In this document: one piece after another, positions 44,634-54,326 of the stretch
Layout: each line of letters opens with the position of its first letter
How positions within the stretch are numbered: position 1 is the stretch's first letter
Assembly (NCBI RefSeq): GCF_019200975.1
Contig: NZ_JAHTMR010000002.1
Span: 62,001-126,000 of the forward strand
DNA: 64,000 nucleotides
From: Pseudomonas sp. PD9R
Lineage (GTDB): Bacteria > Pseudomonadota > Gammaproteobacteria > Pseudomonadales > Pseudomonadaceae
Direction: 5' to 3'
Translations under genes and position numbers: made by a program
The notes under the pieces: generated by a model
Databases searched by the model: none
The model's input: only the letters and a program-made list of their open reading frames with translations
What the model was told of the DNA's origin: nothing

Positions 44634-46502
44634 ATGCTGAACAAATACCCTCTGTGGAAATACATTCTGATCCTGGCGGTGCTGGCGGTCGGTCTGATTT
44701 ATTCCGCTCCCAATCTATATCCTGATGACCCGGCTATTCAGGTCAGCGGTGCAAGCACTGCGCTGTTGGTCAATCAGGCTGATCTGGATCGTGTGAGCAC
44801 AGCGCTCCATGAATCCGGGATCAACGTCAAGGCAGCCACGCTGTCGGCCAATGGCAAGGGCGGTCTGATTCGCCTGACCAAGGCTGAAGACCAGTTGCCA
44901 GCCAAAGACGTTGTGCGCAAGGCGTTGGGTGACGACTACGTCGTTGCGCTGAACCTGGCACAAACCACTCCGCAATGGCTGCGCAGCCTGGGCGCGCACC
45001 CGATGAAGCTGGGTCTGGACTTGTCCGGTGGTGTGCACTTCCTGCTGGAAGTGGACATGGACAAAGCCCTCGACGCACGCCTGAAAGTCTACGAAGGCGA
45101 CGTCAAGAGCCTGTTGCGTAAAGAGAAGCTGCGCTATCGCAGCCTGCCGCAACTGGGCGGTGCCATTCAGCTGGGCTTCACTGATGAAGCAACCCGCGAA
45201 ACTGCCCGTGCACTGATCCGCAAGAACTTCAACGATTTCGACATTGTTCCGGCCGACCTCAATGGCCAACCGGTACTGCGTCTGGCGATGACCCCGGCTC
45301 GGCTGGCGGAAATCCGTGAATACTCCATCAAGCAGAACTTGACCACGGTACGTAACCGCGTCAACGAACTGGGTGTTGCCGAACCGATCGTTCAGCGTCA
45401 GGGCGCCAACCGCATCGTGGTTGAGCTGCCAGGCGTGCAGGACACCGCAGAAGCCAAGCGTATCCTCGGCAAGACGGCCAACCTTGAGTTCCGTCTGGCC
45501 GCTGAGCCAGGTGCTTCGAAAGCCACTTCCGAAACTTTCGAGTTCCGTGAAGGCAAGCGTCCGCCAGCACAGATCGAGCGTGGCCTGATCATCACCGGTG
45601 ACCAGGTCACCAACGCCAAGGCTGGCTTCGGCGAGCACGGCACGCCAGAAGTGAACATCCATCTGGATGGTCACGGCGGCGAACTGATGAGTCGTGCGAC
45701 GCGCAGCAACGTTGGTCGCAGCATGGCGGTGATCTTCATCGAGCAGCGTCCTGTCACCACCTACACCAAACAATTGGTCGACGGTGTCGAGAAAGACGTC
45801 GCGGTTCAAACGTTCAAAGAAGAGAAGAAGATCATCAGCCTGGCGACCATCCAGTCGCCGCTGGGTGCTCAGTTCCGCATCACTGGCCTGAACGGCCAGG
45901 GCGAGTCGTCCGAACTGGCGCTGCTGCTGCGTGCCGGTGGTCTGGCTGCACCAATGTACTTCGCTGAAGAGCGCACCATTGGCCCAAGCCTGGGTGCCGA
46001 CAACATCACCAAAGGTATCGATGCATCGCTGTGGGGCATGCTGTTCGTCTCGCTGTTCATCATCGCCATCTACCGCTTCTTCGGCATCATCGCCACCGTC
46101 GCGCTGGCGGTGAACATGGTGCTGCTGCTGGCCCTGATGTCGCTGCTGGGTGCAACGCTGACCCTGCCGGGTATCGCCGGTATCGTATTGACCATGGGTA
46201 TGGCGGTCGACGCCAACGTCCTGATCTTCTCGCGGATTCGTGAAGAGATCGCTGCGGGCATGACCGTACAACGGGCAATCAACGAAGGCTTCGGTCGGGC
46301 ATTCACCGCGATTCTCGACGCCAACCTGACAACACTGTTGGTCGGCGGGATTCTCTTTGCAATGGGCACCGGCCCGGTCAAAGGCTTTGCAGTGACCATG
46401 TCCCTCGGGATCTTTACCTCGATGTTCACGGCCATCATGGTGACCCGCGCGATGGTCAACCTGATCTTCGGCGGTCGTGACTTCAAGAAGTTGTGGATTT
46501 AA
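44634..46502 (+). CDS. secD: protein translocase subunit SecD
   Basis: 622 residues from ATG 44634 (a GTG at 44631 precedes it). One N-terminal membrane helix is followed by a large periplasmic P1 region ('LGLDLSGGVHFLLEVDMD' near 125-142), then five more helices with 'GMAVDANVLIFSRIREE', the conserved proton-pathway segment. With SecF it uses the proton gradient to pull polypeptides from SecYEG. secF follows after 9 bp. Confidence 0.96.
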   Translation: MLNKYPLWKYILILAVLAVGLIYSAPNLYPDDPAIQVSGASTALLVNQADLDRVSTALHESGINVKAATLSANGKGGLIRLTKAEDQLPAKDVVRKALGDDYVVALNLAQTTPQWLRSLGAHPMKLGLDLSGGVHFLLEVDMDKALDARLKVYEGDVKSLLRKEKLRYRSLPQLGGAIQLGFTDEATRETARALIRKNFNDFDIVPADLNGQPVLRLAMTPARLAEIREYSIKQNLTTVRNRVNELGVAEPIVQRQGANRIVVELPGVQDTAEAKRILGKTANLEFRLAAEPGASKATSETFEFREGKRPPAQIERGLIITGDQVTNAKAGFGEHGTPEVNIHLDGHGGELMSRATRSNVGRSMAVIFIEQRPVTTYTKQLVDGVEKDVAVQTFKEEKKIISLATIQSPLGAQFRITGLNGQGESSELALLLRAGGLAAPMYFAEERTIGPSLGADNITKGIDASLWGMLFVSLFIIAIYRFFGIIATVALAVNMVLLLALMSLLGATLTLPGIAGIVLTMGMAVDANVLIFSRIREEIAAGMTVQRAINEGFGRAFTAILDANLTTLLVGGILFAMGTGPVKGFAVTMSLGIFTSMFTAIMVTRAMVNLIFGGRDFKKLWI

Positions 46503-46511
46503 GGGGCTGCC

Positions 46512-47426
46512 ATGTTACGTACAATCAACTTCATGGGCGTTCGCAACTTTGCGTTCGGCGTCACATTGTTCCTTACCGCGCTGGCCATTTTCAGCGTCTT
46601 CCACAAGGGCATGAACTGGGGCCTGGACTTCACCGGCGGTACGCTCATCGAGCTGACCTACGAGCGTCCGGCCGACGTCACCAAGGTACGTGAGCAACTG
46701 GTTACGGCTGGTTATCACGAAGCCATCGTGCAGAACTTCGGTGCAACAACCGATCTGCTGGTGCGTATGCCTGGCGAAGACCCGCAACTGGGTCACCAGG
46801 TGGCTGACGCGTTGCAGAAGGTCGGCGGCGACAACCCGGCCAGCGTCAAACGTGTCGAGTTCGTGGGCCCGCAGGTCGGTGAAGAACTGCGCGACCAGGG
46901 CGGCCTCGGCATGCTGATGGCGCTGGGCGGTATCCTGATCTACCTGGCGTTCCGCTTTCAGTGGAAGTTCGCGGTTGGCGCCATTGTTTCGCTGATCCAC
47001 GACGTGATCGTGACCATCGGTATCCTGTCGTTCTTCCAGATCACCTTCGACCTGACGGTGCTGGCGGCGGTGCTGGCGATCATCGGTTACTCGCTCAACG
47101 ACACCATCGTGGTATTCGACCGGGTTCGTGAGAACTTCCGGGTACTGCGCAAGGCCAGCCTGATCGAGAACATCAACATCTCGACTACGCAAACCCTGCT
47201 GCGGACCATGGCCACGTCGATCTCCACGTTGCTGGCGATCTCGGCACTGCTGTTCTTCGGTGGCGACAACCTGTTCGGCTTCTCCATTGCGCTGTTTATC
47301 GGTGTGCTGGCGGGTACTTACTCGTCGATCTACATCGCTAACGTGGTGCTGATCTGGCTGAACCTGAGCACCGAGGATCTGATTCCTCCTGCTAACACTG
47401 AAAAGGAAGTCGACGACCGTCCATAA
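46512..47426 (+). CDS. secF: protein translocase subunit SecF
   Basis: 304 residues. 'GLDFTGGTLIELTYE' after the first helix, 'GYSLNDTIVVFDRVREN' in the membrane core, and six predicted helices. It forms a heterodimer with SecD. A strong bidirectional terminator follows, ending the queA-tgt-yajC-secDF unit. Confidence 0.96.
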   Translation: MLRTINFMGVRNFAFGVTLFLTALAIFSVFHKGMNWGLDFTGGTLIELTYERPADVTKVREQLVTAGYHEAIVQNFGATTDLLVRMPGEDPQLGHQVADALQKVGGDNPASVKRVEFVGPQVGEELRDQGGLGMLMALGGILIYLAFRFQWKFAVGAIVSLIHDVIVTIGILSFFQITFDLTVLAAVLAIIGYSLNDTIVVFDRVRENFRVLRKASLIENINISTTQTLLRTMATSISTLLAISALLFFGGDNLFGFSIALFIGVLAGTYSSIYIANVVLIWLNLSTEDLIPPANTEKEVDDRP

Positions 47427-47455
47427 CGGCCATCGTTTTTCCAGTGGTCAGAAGA

Positions 47456-47484
47456 AAGGCGCGAGTTTTGAACTCGCGCCTTTT
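47456..47484. terminator. terminator after secF
   Basis: AAAGGCGCGAGTT-TTG-AACTCGCGCCTTT, then TTTT on the plus strand. Confidence 0.93.
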
Positions 47485-47546
47485 TTTGTGCTCCAAGGCT
47501 GGGAGAAGCGCGGGCATGTCCCGCATGTGATGGTCAGGAGGTTCAT

Positions 47547-48098
47547 GTGAACAAGTCGATGCTGGTTGGTGCGGTACTGGGTGCTGTCGGTGTGACTGCC
47601 GGGGGTGCTGTGGCCACCTACAGCCTGGTTAAAAAAAGCGGTCCTGAGTTTGCTCAGGTGCTAGCTGTTGAGCCGGTCAAGACGCAAATCAAGACTCCAC
47701 GTGAAGTGTGCAAGGATGTAGCGGTTACCCGGCAAGCGCCGGTGAAAGATCAGCATCAGATCGCCGGTACGGTGGTAGGTGCATTGGCAGGCGGCCTGCT
47801 GGGTAACCAGATCGGCGGCGGCACCGGCAAGAAGATTGCCACGGTCGCAGGCGCTGTCGGTGGCGGTTACGCCGGTAACAAGGTTCAGGAGGGCATGCAG
47901 GAGCGTGACACCTACACCACGACGCAAACCCGTTGTAATACGGTGAATGACATCAGTGACAAGGTCGTGGGTTATGACGTGCGGTACTCGCTGGATGGCA
48001 AAGAGGGGAAAGTGCGAATGGATCGCGATCCTGGTAACCAGATTCCTGTCGACAAGGAAGGTAAGTTGATTTTGTCGCAGGCTCAGTCGGGTCAGTGA
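47547..48098 (+). CDS. glycine-zipper 2TM domain protein (SlyB/YgdR-like outer-envelope type)
   Basis: 183 residues from a GTG start at 47547 with AGGAGG just upstream. An N-terminal hydrophobic glycine-rich segment ('MLVGAVLGAVGVTAGGAVATYSL') serves as signal or anchor. The central 'GALAGGLLGNQIGG' and 'AGAVGGGYAGNKVQEG' (about 75-120) form a glycine zipper of the Rick_17kDa/2TM family. The C-terminal domain ('GYDVRYSLDGKEGKVRMD') resembles that of other Pseudomonas glycine-zipper envelope proteins. The function is unknown, possibly envelope integrity. Confidence 0.82.
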   Translation: MNKSMLVGAVLGAVGVTAGGAVATYSLVKKSGPEFAQVLAVEPVKTQIKTPREVCKDVAVTRQAPVKDQHQIAGTVVGALAGGLLGNQIGGGTGKKIATVAGAVGGGYAGNKVQEGMQERDTYTTTQTRCNTVNDISDKVVGYDVRYSLDGKEGKVRMDRDPGNQIPVDKEGKLILSQAQSGQ

Positions 48099-48122
48099 TC
48101 TGCTGAAATCAGGTTAAAAAAG

Positions 48123-48147
48123 AAGCACCCTGCGGGGTGCTTTTTTG
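48123..48147 (+). terminator. terminator after the glycine-zipper gene
   Basis: AGCACCC-TGCG-GGGTGCT stem followed by TTTTT. Confidence 0.9.
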
Positions 48148-48179
48148 TGTGCGGTGATTTATGCGCCACCGCAATTCCC

Positions 48180-48280
48180 TGTAGGAGCGAGCCTGCTCGC
48201 GATGGTCGTCATCGATGACGCTGCGAGTCTGATGCCCCGCGGCGCTCTCGGGTTTTTCGCGAGCGGGCTCGCTCCTACAG
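48180..48280. repeat. REPIN, family B
   Basis: TGTAGGAGCGAGCCTGCTCG and the variant inverse CGAGCGGGCTCGCTCCTACA, between two terminators of convergent genes. Confidence 0.9.
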
Positions 48281-48313
48281 AGATTTCAGTGTTTTCTGGA
48301 TTGAATTCCAGGC

Positions 48314-48340
48314 ATAAAAAAGCACCCCGAAGGGTGCTTT
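48314..48340 (-). terminator. terminator of suhB
   Basis: Minus strand: AGCACCC-TTCG-GGGTGCT followed by TTTTTTATG, 17 bp after the suhB stop. Confidence 0.9.
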
Positions 48341-48356
48341 CTCTGTCGCTGGAAGC

Positions 48357-49175
48357 TTAGCGCTTCAGCGAGGCTGGCAGGTGCGGCTGGATCGCCGTCA
48401 GTACTGCCTTGAAGCATTTGGTGTTGCCAGCAACGATGTGGCCTTTTTCAAGGAAGTCGTGACCGCCGGTGAAGTCGCTCACCAGGCCACCTGCTTCTTG
48501 AATCAGCAGGGCGCCAGCAGCCATGTCCCACTCGGACAGGCCCGACTCCCAGAAGGCGTCGAAACGGCCGGCGGCCACATAGGCCAGATCCAGGCTCGCC
48601 GAGCCAGCGCGGCGGATGCCGGCGGTCTGGCCAACCAGGGCGCGGAACATGCCCAGGTAGTTGTCGAGGTTGTCCATCTGGTCGTCACGGAACGGGAAGC
48701 CGGTACCCAGCAGGGCGCCGTCCAGGCTGGTGCGACCGCTTACACGCAGGCGACGACCGTTCAGTTGGGCGCCGCGACCACGGCTGGCGGTGAATTCTTC
48801 CTGGCGAACCGGGTCCAGAACTACAGCGTGTTCCAGGCGACCGCGGTATTTGCAGGCGATGCTGACAGCGAAGTGAGGAATGCCGCGCAGGAAGTTGGTA
48901 GTGCCGTCCAGCGGATCGATGATCCACAGGTACTCTTCGCCTTCGATGCCGGTGCCGGCGTGCAGGCCAGTCTCTTCACCGCGGATCGAGTGATTCGGAT
49001 AAGCCTTGCGCAGGGCGTCGATAATTTTCTGTTCGGCGGCGCGATCCACCTCGGAAACGTAATCCTTGGCGTCTTTTTCGTCGACCTTGATGGTATCCAG
49101 GCGCTCGATGGAGCGGAAGATCAATTCACTGGCGCTGCGGGCGGCGCGCAGCGCGATATTCAGCATGGGCTGCAT
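48357..49175 (-). CDS. suhB: inositol-1-monophosphatase family protein SuhB
   Basis: 272 residues. Metal-binding motifs 'GEETG' (Glu), 'WIIDPLDGTTNFLRGIP' and 'LSEWDMAAGALLIQEAGG' define the inositol monophosphatase family; 'AEQKIIDALRKAYPNH' is typical of SuhB. Besides phosphatase activity, SuhB is a component of rRNA antitermination complexes. It is divergent from trmJ, the conserved pseudomonad arrangement. Confidence 0.94.
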   Translation of the reverse strand: MQPMLNIALRAARSASELIFRSIERLDTIKVDEKDAKDYVSEVDRAAEQKIIDALRKAYPNHSIRGEETGLHAGTGIEGEEYLWIIDPLDGTTNFLRGIPHFAVSIACKYRGRLEHAVVLDPVRQEEFTASRGRGAQLNGRRLRVSGRTSLDGALLGTGFPFRDDQMDNLDNYLGMFRALVGQTAGIRRAGSASLDLAYVAAGRFDAFWESGLSEWDMAAGALLIQEAGGLVSDFTGGHDFLEKGHIVAGNTKCFKAVLTAIQPHLPASLKR

Positions 49176-49321
49176 GGATGTGTCACCTAAGGTTGTTAAA
49201 GAAAGCCGAGCATTCTATCAGAAAGTTTCTACAGGTGAAGGACGACGTTCGCTTTCATAGCTTAACGGTAGGCAGCGCTGTAAGATTCTGCTCCCGATTA
49301 TTGTGTTCGAGAGCGCCTCCC

Positions 49322-50092
49322 TTGCTGCAAAACATTCGTGTCGTCTTGGTCAATACCAGCCATCCGGGCAATATCGGCGGGGCTGCTCGTGCCATGAAGA
49401 ACATGGGCCTGTCGCGGCTGGTGCTGGTTGAACCTCGATTGTTCCCGCATCACGAGGCCGACGCCCGTGCCTCCGGTGCCGGTGACATCCTTGAAAAAGC
49501 GCAAGTCGTCGCCACCTTGGAAGATGCCTTGGTCGGCTGCAATCTGGTGCTCGGCACCAGCGCCCGCGACCGGCGCATTCCCTGGCCACTGCTCGATCCG
49601 CGCGAATGCGGCACGAAAGTGGTCGAGGAAGCGGCGTCTGGCGCTGAGATTGCGCTGGTGTTTGGTCGTGAAGATTCCGGCCTGACCAATGAAGAGCTGC
49701 AGCGATGTCATTATCACGTGCACATCCCATCAGACCCTGAGTTCAGTTCGCTGAACCTTGGGGCGGCGGTGCAGGTGTTGAGTTATGAAGTGCGCATGTC
49801 CTGGCTGGCGTCCGAAGGTCGGCCAAGCAAGGTCGAGAAGGAAGAAGTGGCATCCGTCAAAAGCGCTGAGCTGGCGACCATGGATGAGCTGGAGCGATTC
49901 TATGAGCACCTGGAGCAAACCCTGGTGGCCATTGAGTTCCTCGATCCGGAAAAGCCACGGCACTTGATGGCGCGCCTGCGCCGGTTGTACGGACGCAGCT
50001 TGGTCAGCCGGGCGGAAATGAATATATTGCGTGGCATCCTCACGGAAACCCAAAAAGCGGCCCGTGGTGAGCTCCTTAAGCGGAAGGATTAA
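49322..50092 (+). CDS. trmJ: tRNA (cytidine/uridine-32-2'-O)-methyltransferase TrmJ
   Basis: 256 residues starting at TTG 49322; the longer frame from 49178 reads through the suhB promoter and lacks homology. '[27 protein letters not shown]' is the N-terminal SPOUT motif 1. '[15 protein letters not shown]' and '[15 protein letters not shown]' form the SAM-binding knot. It methylates position 32 of several tRNAs. It is followed directly by cysE with stop/start overlap. Confidence 0.93.
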   Translation: MLQNIRVVLVNTSHPGNIGGAARAMKNMGLSRLVLVEPRLFPHHEADARASGAGDILEKAQVVATLEDALVGCNLVLGTSARDRRIPWPLLDPRECGTKVVEEAASGAEIALVFGREDSGLTNEELQRCHYHVHIPSDPEFSSLNLGAAVQVLSYEVRMSWLASEGRPSKVEKEEVASVKSAELATMDELERFYEHLEQTLVAIEFLDPEKPRHLMARLRRLYGRSLVSRAEMNILRGILTETQKAARGELLKRKD

Positions 50093-50094
50093 TG

Positions 50095-50871
50095 ATGTTC
50101 GAGCGTTTGCGTGAAGATATCCAGAGCGTATTCCACCGAGACCCGGCGGCGCGTAACGCTTTTGAAGTCCTGACCTGCTACCCCGGCATGCATGCCATCT
50201 GGATCCATCGTTTATCGGCGATGCTGTGGCGGGCGGATCTGAAATGGCTGGCGCGACTGGTGTCGAACTTTGGTCGCTGGTTAACCGGAATCGAGATCCA
50301 CCCGGGAGCCAAGGTCGGTCGCCGCTTCTTTATTGACCACGGAATGGGCATTGTCATTGGTGAAACCGCTGAGATCGGCGACGACGTGACGATTTATCAG
50401 GGCGTGACCCTCGGTGGTACCAGCTGGAATAAAGGCAAGCGCCACCCAACGCTGGGTGATGGTGTTGTTGTCGGTGCCGGTGCCAAGGTGCTTGGGCCAT
50501 TCACTGTTGGTGCGGGTGCCAAGGTTGGCTCTAACGCCGTGGTGACTAAAGAGGTTCCGCCGGGTGCCACGGTGGTGGGTATTCCGGGACGAATCATCGT
50601 CAAGCCCGACGAAGAGCAGGACGCCAAGCGCAAGGCCATGGCCGAGAAAATCGGTTTCGACGCGTACGGTGTAACTGAAGACATGCCCGATCCGGTGGCG
50701 CGTGCCATTAATCAGTTGCTTGACCATCTGCAAGCGGTCGACGGTCGTTTGGAGGGTATGTGCGGGGCGCTGAAGGATCTGGGTAGCAGCTACTGCGCCA
50801 AGGATCTACCCGAACTGCGCGAAGAAGACTTCGCCTGCGTAAAAGACAAAGACGAAACCAGGGCCGGCTAA
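50095..50871 (+). CDS. cysE: serine O-acetyltransferase
   Basis: 258 residues; tandem ATGs at 50092 and 50095, with AAGGA upstream. Left-handed beta-helix hexapeptide repeats ('[21 protein letters not shown]', '[21 protein letters not shown]') and the catalytic His in '[20 protein letters not shown]'. It makes O-acetylserine for cysteine synthesis. The position just upstream of iscR links cysteine supply to IscS, a conserved pseudomonad arrangement. The C-terminal tail (about 180-258) is long, as in SAT enzymes that dock to cysteine synthase. Confidence 0.94.
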   Translation: MFERLREDIQSVFHRDPAARNAFEVLTCYPGMHAIWIHRLSAMLWRADLKWLARLVSNFGRWLTGIEIHPGAKVGRRFFIDHGMGIVIGETAEIGDDVTIYQGVTLGGTSWNKGKRHPTLGDGVVVGAGAKVLGPFTVGAGAKVGSNAVVTKEVPPGATVVGIPGRIIVKPDEEQDAKRKAMAEKIGFDAYGVTEDMPDPVARAINQLLDHLQAVDGRLEGMCGALKDLGSSYCAKDLPELREEDFACVKDKDETRAG

Positions 50872-50876
50872 GCCCC

Positions 50877-50960
50877 TGTAGGAGCTGCCGAAGGCTGCGA
50901 GCTTTTGATTCTTTTTTTAAGATCGACGTCAAAAGATCGCAGCCTTCGGCAGCTCCTACA
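50877..50960. repeat. REPIN, family A
   Basis: TGTAGGAGCTGCCGAAGGCT and the inverse between cysE and the iscR promoter. Confidence 0.92.
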
Positions 50961-51077
50961 GGGTTCGTATTCAGATTTGGCGGTTCGCCGCAGGTCGCTT
51001 TCAGGCAATGGCACTGCGCTCGCCGGTGTGCCATTCAGCCGCAGACCCTGCTATGATGCGCCCGCTCTTTTGCGGGT

Positions 51078-51099
51078 AAACCTGACTAAAGTACTAGGT
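51078..51099 (+). promoter_or_regulatory. candidate IscR type 1 site (distal)
   Basis: AAACCTGACTAAAGTACTAG-GT fits the type 1 pattern ATAnYYGACTRWWWYAGTCRR with two mismatches. Confidence 0.6.
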
Positions 51100-51102
51100 C
51101 TT

Positions 51103-51126
51103 ATAGTTGACTTAAATACTCGGGAA
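51103..51126 (+). promoter_or_regulatory. candidate IscR type 1 site overlapping the isc promoter
   Basis: ATAGTTGACTTAAATACTCG-GGAA. The TTGACT at 51107-51112 doubles as a -35 box; CATACT at 51130-51135 is the -10 (17-bp spacer). [2Fe-2S]-IscR bound here would occlude RNA polymerase, giving autoregulation of the whole isc operon. Confidence 0.72.
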
Positions 51127-51166
51127 TTGCATACTCGCCCCATTCCGAACTCCGTGGTAATTGTCC

Positions 51167-51658
51167 ATGCGACTGACTACAAAAGGCCGATACGCCGTGA
51201 CCGCCATGCTCGACTTGGCGTTGCATGCGCAGCACGGGCCCGTGTCCCTGGCCGATATCTCCGAGCGCCAAGGCATCTCCCTGTCCTACCTCGAGCAGCT
51301 TTTTGCCAAATTGCGCCGCAGCAATCTGGTGTCCAGCGTTCGTGGTCCAGGCGGCGGCTACCAGCTGTCACGCGACATGCAAGGTATCCAGGTCGCCCAG
51401 GTGATCGATGCGGTAAACGAATCGGTCGATGCCACCAAATGCCAGGGCCAGGGTGATTGCCATCAAGGCGACACTTGCCTGACCCACCACTTGTGGTGCG
51501 ACCTGAGCTTGCAGATCCACGAATTTCTGAGCGGTATCAGCTTGGCTGACCTTGTGACTCGCCGTGAGGTACAAGAAGTAGCCCAGCGTCAGGATCAACG
51601 CCGTTGCAACAGCAAGGCGCCACGCCTGGACAAGATTGAAGCGTCCGCCGTCGAATGA
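51167..51658 (+). CDS. iscR: Fe-S cluster assembly regulator IscR
   Basis: 163 residues from the ATG at 51167. Rrf2-family winged helix '[19 protein letters not shown]' with recognition region '[20 protein letters not shown]' and '[12 protein letters not shown]'. Cluster ligands Cys92, Cys98, Cys104 and His107 are present. It represses isc transcription when cluster-loaded. It is the first gene of iscRSUA-hscBA-fdx-iscX. Confidence 0.97.
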   Translation: MRLTTKGRYAVTAMLDLALHAQHGPVSLADISERQGISLSYLEQLFAKLRRSNLVSSVRGPGGGYQLSRDMQGIQVAQVIDAVNESVDATKCQGQGDCHQGDTCLTHHLWCDLSLQIHEFLSGISLADLVTRREVQEVAQRQDQRRCNSKAPRLDKIEASAVE

Positions 51659-51708
51659 CAGCCAAAGAGCTAACGGCGCGCCAGCCAGCCTGATTTAGGA
51701 GATAGTCC

Positions 51709-52923
51709 ATGAAATTGCCGATTTACCTTGATTACTCTGCGACTACCCCGGTTGATCCGCGTGTCGCGCAAAAGATGAGTGAATGCCTGCTGGTCGACGG
51801 AAACTTCGGTAACCCGGCGTCCCGTTCCCACGTGTTTGGCTGGAAAGCTGAAGAGTCCGTCGAAAACGCCCGTCGTCAGGTGGCCGACCTGGTCAATGCC
51901 GACCCTCGCGAAATCGTCTGGACCTCCGGTGCCACCGAATCCGACAACCTGGCAATCAAGGGTGCGGCGCATTTCTACTCCACCAAAGGCAAGCACCTGA
52001 TCACCACCAAGATTGAGCACAAGGCTGTCCTCGACACCATGCGCCAACTGGAGCGTGAAGGTTTCGAAGTCACCTACATCGAGCCTCGTACCGATGGCCT
52101 GGTGACGCCTGAAATGATCGAAGCTGAACTGCGTGATGACACCATCCTGGTTTCGGTCATGCACGTGAACAACGAAATCGGCACCATCAACGATATCGCC
52201 GCCATCGGCGAACTGCTTCGTTCGAAGGGCATCCTGTTCCACGTCGACGCTGCTCAGTCCACCGGCAAGGTCGAGATCGACTTGCAGAAGCTGAAAGTCG
52301 ACCTGATGTCGTTCTCCGCTCACAAAACCTACGGCCCTAAAGGCATCGGCGCGCTGTACGTGAGCCGCAAGCCGCGTGTTCGCATCGAAGCGACCATGCA
52401 CGGCGGTGGTCATGAGCGCGGCATGCGTTCCGGCACCCTGGCGACCCACCAGATCGTCGGCATCGGCGAAGCCTTTCGTGTGGCCAAGGAAGACATGGCT
52501 GCCGAAAACGTGCGCATCAAAGCCCTGAGCGATCGTTTCTACAAGCAGGTCGAGCATCTGGAAGAGTTGTACATCAACGGCAGCATGACCGCCCGCGTTC
52601 CGCACAACCTGAACCTGAGCTTCAACTACGTTGAAGGCGAGTCGCTGATCATGGCGCTCAAGGATCTGGCGGTTTCGTCCGGTTCGGCCTGCACCTCGGC
52701 TTCGCTGGAGCCTTCGTACGTATTGCGCGCCCTGGGTCGCAACGACGAACTGGCACACAGCTCGATCCGCTTCACCTTCGGCCGCTTCACCACCGAAGAA
52801 GAAATCGACTACGCCGCGCAGAAAGTCTGCGAGGCCGTTACCAAGCTGCGCGCTCTGTCGCCGCTGTGGGACATGTACAAAGACGGTGTCGACATTTCGA
52901 AAATCGAGTGGGCGGCACACTGA
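51709..52923 (+). CDS. iscS: cysteine desulfurase IscS
   Basis: 404 residues. N-terminal '[16 protein letters not shown]', PLP lysine in '[17 protein letters not shown]', the mobile catalytic Cys in '[15 protein letters not shown]', and a C terminus ending 'SKIEWAAH', the IscU-binding tail. It releases sulfur from cysteine for Fe-S clusters and tRNA thiolation. Starts behind an AGGAG. Confidence 0.97.
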   Translation: MKLPIYLDYSATTPVDPRVAQKMSECLLVDGNFGNPASRSHVFGWKAEESVENARRQVADLVNADPREIVWTSGATESDNLAIKGAAHFYSTKGKHLITTKIEHKAVLDTMRQLEREGFEVTYIEPRTDGLVTPEMIEAELRDDTILVSVMHVNNEIGTINDIAAIGELLRSKGILFHVDAAQSTGKVEIDLQKLKVDLMSFSAHKTYGPKGIGALYVSRKPRVRIEATMHGGGHERGMRSGTLATHQIVGIGEAFRVAKEDMAAENVRIKALSDRFYKQVEHLEELYINGSMTARVPHNLNLSFNYVEGESLIMALKDLAVSSGSACTSASLEPSYVLRALGRNDELAHSSIRFTFGRFTTEEEIDYAAQKVCEAVTKLRALSPLWDMYKDGVDISKIEWAAH

Positions 52924-53006
52924 TTTCAAGTCGCCGCGAACCGGCCCTGTGAACTTCGGTTCCGGGGCTTAAAGAGCGACTCTCTGATGAGTGAGGATTA
53001 AGCATC

Positions 53007-53393
53007 ATGGCTTACAGCGAAAAGGTCATCGACCACTACGAAAACCCGCGCAACGTCGGCAAGATGGACGCGGAAGATCCTGATGTCGGCACTGGCATGG
53101 TCGGCGCGCCGGCGTGCGGCGACGTTATGCGTCTGCAAATCAAGGTCAACGACGCCGGCATCATCGAAGATGCCAAGTTCAAGACCTACGGCTGCGGTTC
53201 GGCTATCGCGTCCAGCTCCCTCGCCACCGAGTGGATGAAGGGCAAGACCCTGGACGAAGCGGAAACCATCAAGAACACCCAGCTGGCTGAAGAACTGGCT
53301 CTGCCGCCAGTGAAAATTCACTGCTCCGTGCTCGCTGAAGACGCTATCAAAGCGGCCGTTCGCGACTACAAGCAGAAGAAAGGCTTGATCTAA
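53007..53393 (+). CDS. iscU: Fe-S cluster scaffold IscU
   Basis: 128 residues. Cysteines in '[11 protein letters not shown]', '[11 protein letters not shown]' and '[11 protein letters not shown]' hold the nascent cluster; 'LPPVK' just before the last is the HscA recognition motif. Full length for the family. Confidence 0.97.
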   Translation: MAYSEKVIDHYENPRNVGKMDAEDPDVGTGMVGAPACGDVMRLQIKVNDAGIIEDAKFKTYGCGSAIASSSLATEWMKGKTLDEAETIKNTQLAEELALPPVKIHCSVLAEDAIKAAVRDYKQKKGLI

Positions 53394-53421
53394 GCATTTG
53401 GCGACGAGTAAGGAGTCAACG

Positions 53422-53745
53422 ATGGCTATCAGCATGACAGAAGCGGCGGCCAAGCACGTACGACGCTCCCTTGATGGGCGCGGCAAAGGTGAGGGGATTC
53501 GCCTGGGTGTTCGCACCACGGGCTGTTCCGGCCTTGCCTACGTGCTGGAGTTTGTCGACGAGGTAGTTGCTGAGGATCAGGTGTTCGAGAGTCACGGCGA
53601 GAAAGTGATCATCGACCCGAAAAGCCTCTCCTACCTGGACGGCACCGAACTCGACTTCGTCAAGGAAGGGTTGAACGAAGGCTTCAAGTTCAACAACCCC
53701 AACGTGCGCGGTGAGTGTGGCTGCGGCGAAAGCTTCAACATCTGA
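53422..53745 (+). CDS. iscA: A-type Fe-S carrier IscA
   Basis: 107 residues from ATG 53422 (AAGGAG upstream). Conserved cysteines in '[14 protein letters not shown]' and the terminal 'GECGCGESF' (C-x-C). It delivers clusters from IscU to targets. Confidence 0.96.
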   Translation: MAISMTEAAAKHVRRSLDGRGKGEGIRLGVRTTGCSGLAYVLEFVDEVVAEDQVFESHGEKVIIDPKSLSYLDGTELDFVKEGLNEGFKFNNPNVRGECGCGESFNI

Positions 53746-53753
53746 GGCTGCTC

Positions 53754-54275
53754 GTGGGTACTCCTTGTCATTTCGCTTTATTTGAGCTGCAACCGAGTTT
53801 CAATCTGGACCTCGATCAGCTGGCTACGCGCTACCGTGAGTTGGCGCGCAGTGTTCATCCGGACCGCTTTGCAGACGCTTCCGAGCGCGAGCAGCGGCTG
53901 GCGCTAGAGCAATCCGCGAGCCTCAACGAGGCCTACCAGACGCTCAAAAGTCCACCCAAGCGCGCGCGTTATTTGCTCGCCTTGAACGGTGGTGAGCTGC
54001 CGCTGGAGGTCACGGTGCATGATCCAGAGTTTCTTCTGCAGCAGATGGAGTTGCGCGAGGAGCTTGAAGACTTGCAGGACAGCGCCGACCTTGGCGGCGT
54101 CGCCGTGTTCAAGCGCCGCCTGAAGGCTGCCCAGGATGAACTGAACCAAAGCTTCGCAGCTTGCTGGAACGATGCCGCGCACCGCGAACAGGCCGAACGC
54201 CTGATGCGGCGCATGCAGTTCCTCGATAAGCTCACCTACGAAGTGCGCCAGTTAGAAGAGCGCCTCGACGATTAA
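53754..54275 (+). CDS. hscB: J-domain co-chaperone HscB
   Basis: 173 residues from a GTG at 53754, 8 bp after iscA. The J domain (1-75) has '[10 protein letters not shown]' with the HPD tripeptide; the C-terminal helical bundle (90-173) binds IscU. It stimulates HscA ATPase for cluster transfer. The frame upstream of 53754 only shadows iscA. Confidence 0.95.
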   Translation: MGTPCHFALFELQPSFNLDLDQLATRYRELARSVHPDRFADASEREQRLALEQSASLNEAYQTLKSPPKRARYLLALNGGELPLEVTVHDPEFLLQQMELREELEDLQDSADLGGVAVFKRRLKAAQDELNQSFAACWNDAAHREQAERLMRRMQFLDKLTYEVRQLEERLDD

Positions 54276-54326
54276 CCCAGTGCCGCTCCGGTCGCACGCC
54301 TGATATACAGATAAGTCCTGATAACG

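Noticed and set aside
44715-46271. 518-codon minus-strand ORF
   Set aside because: Antisense shadow of secD; no ribosome binding site or family motif.
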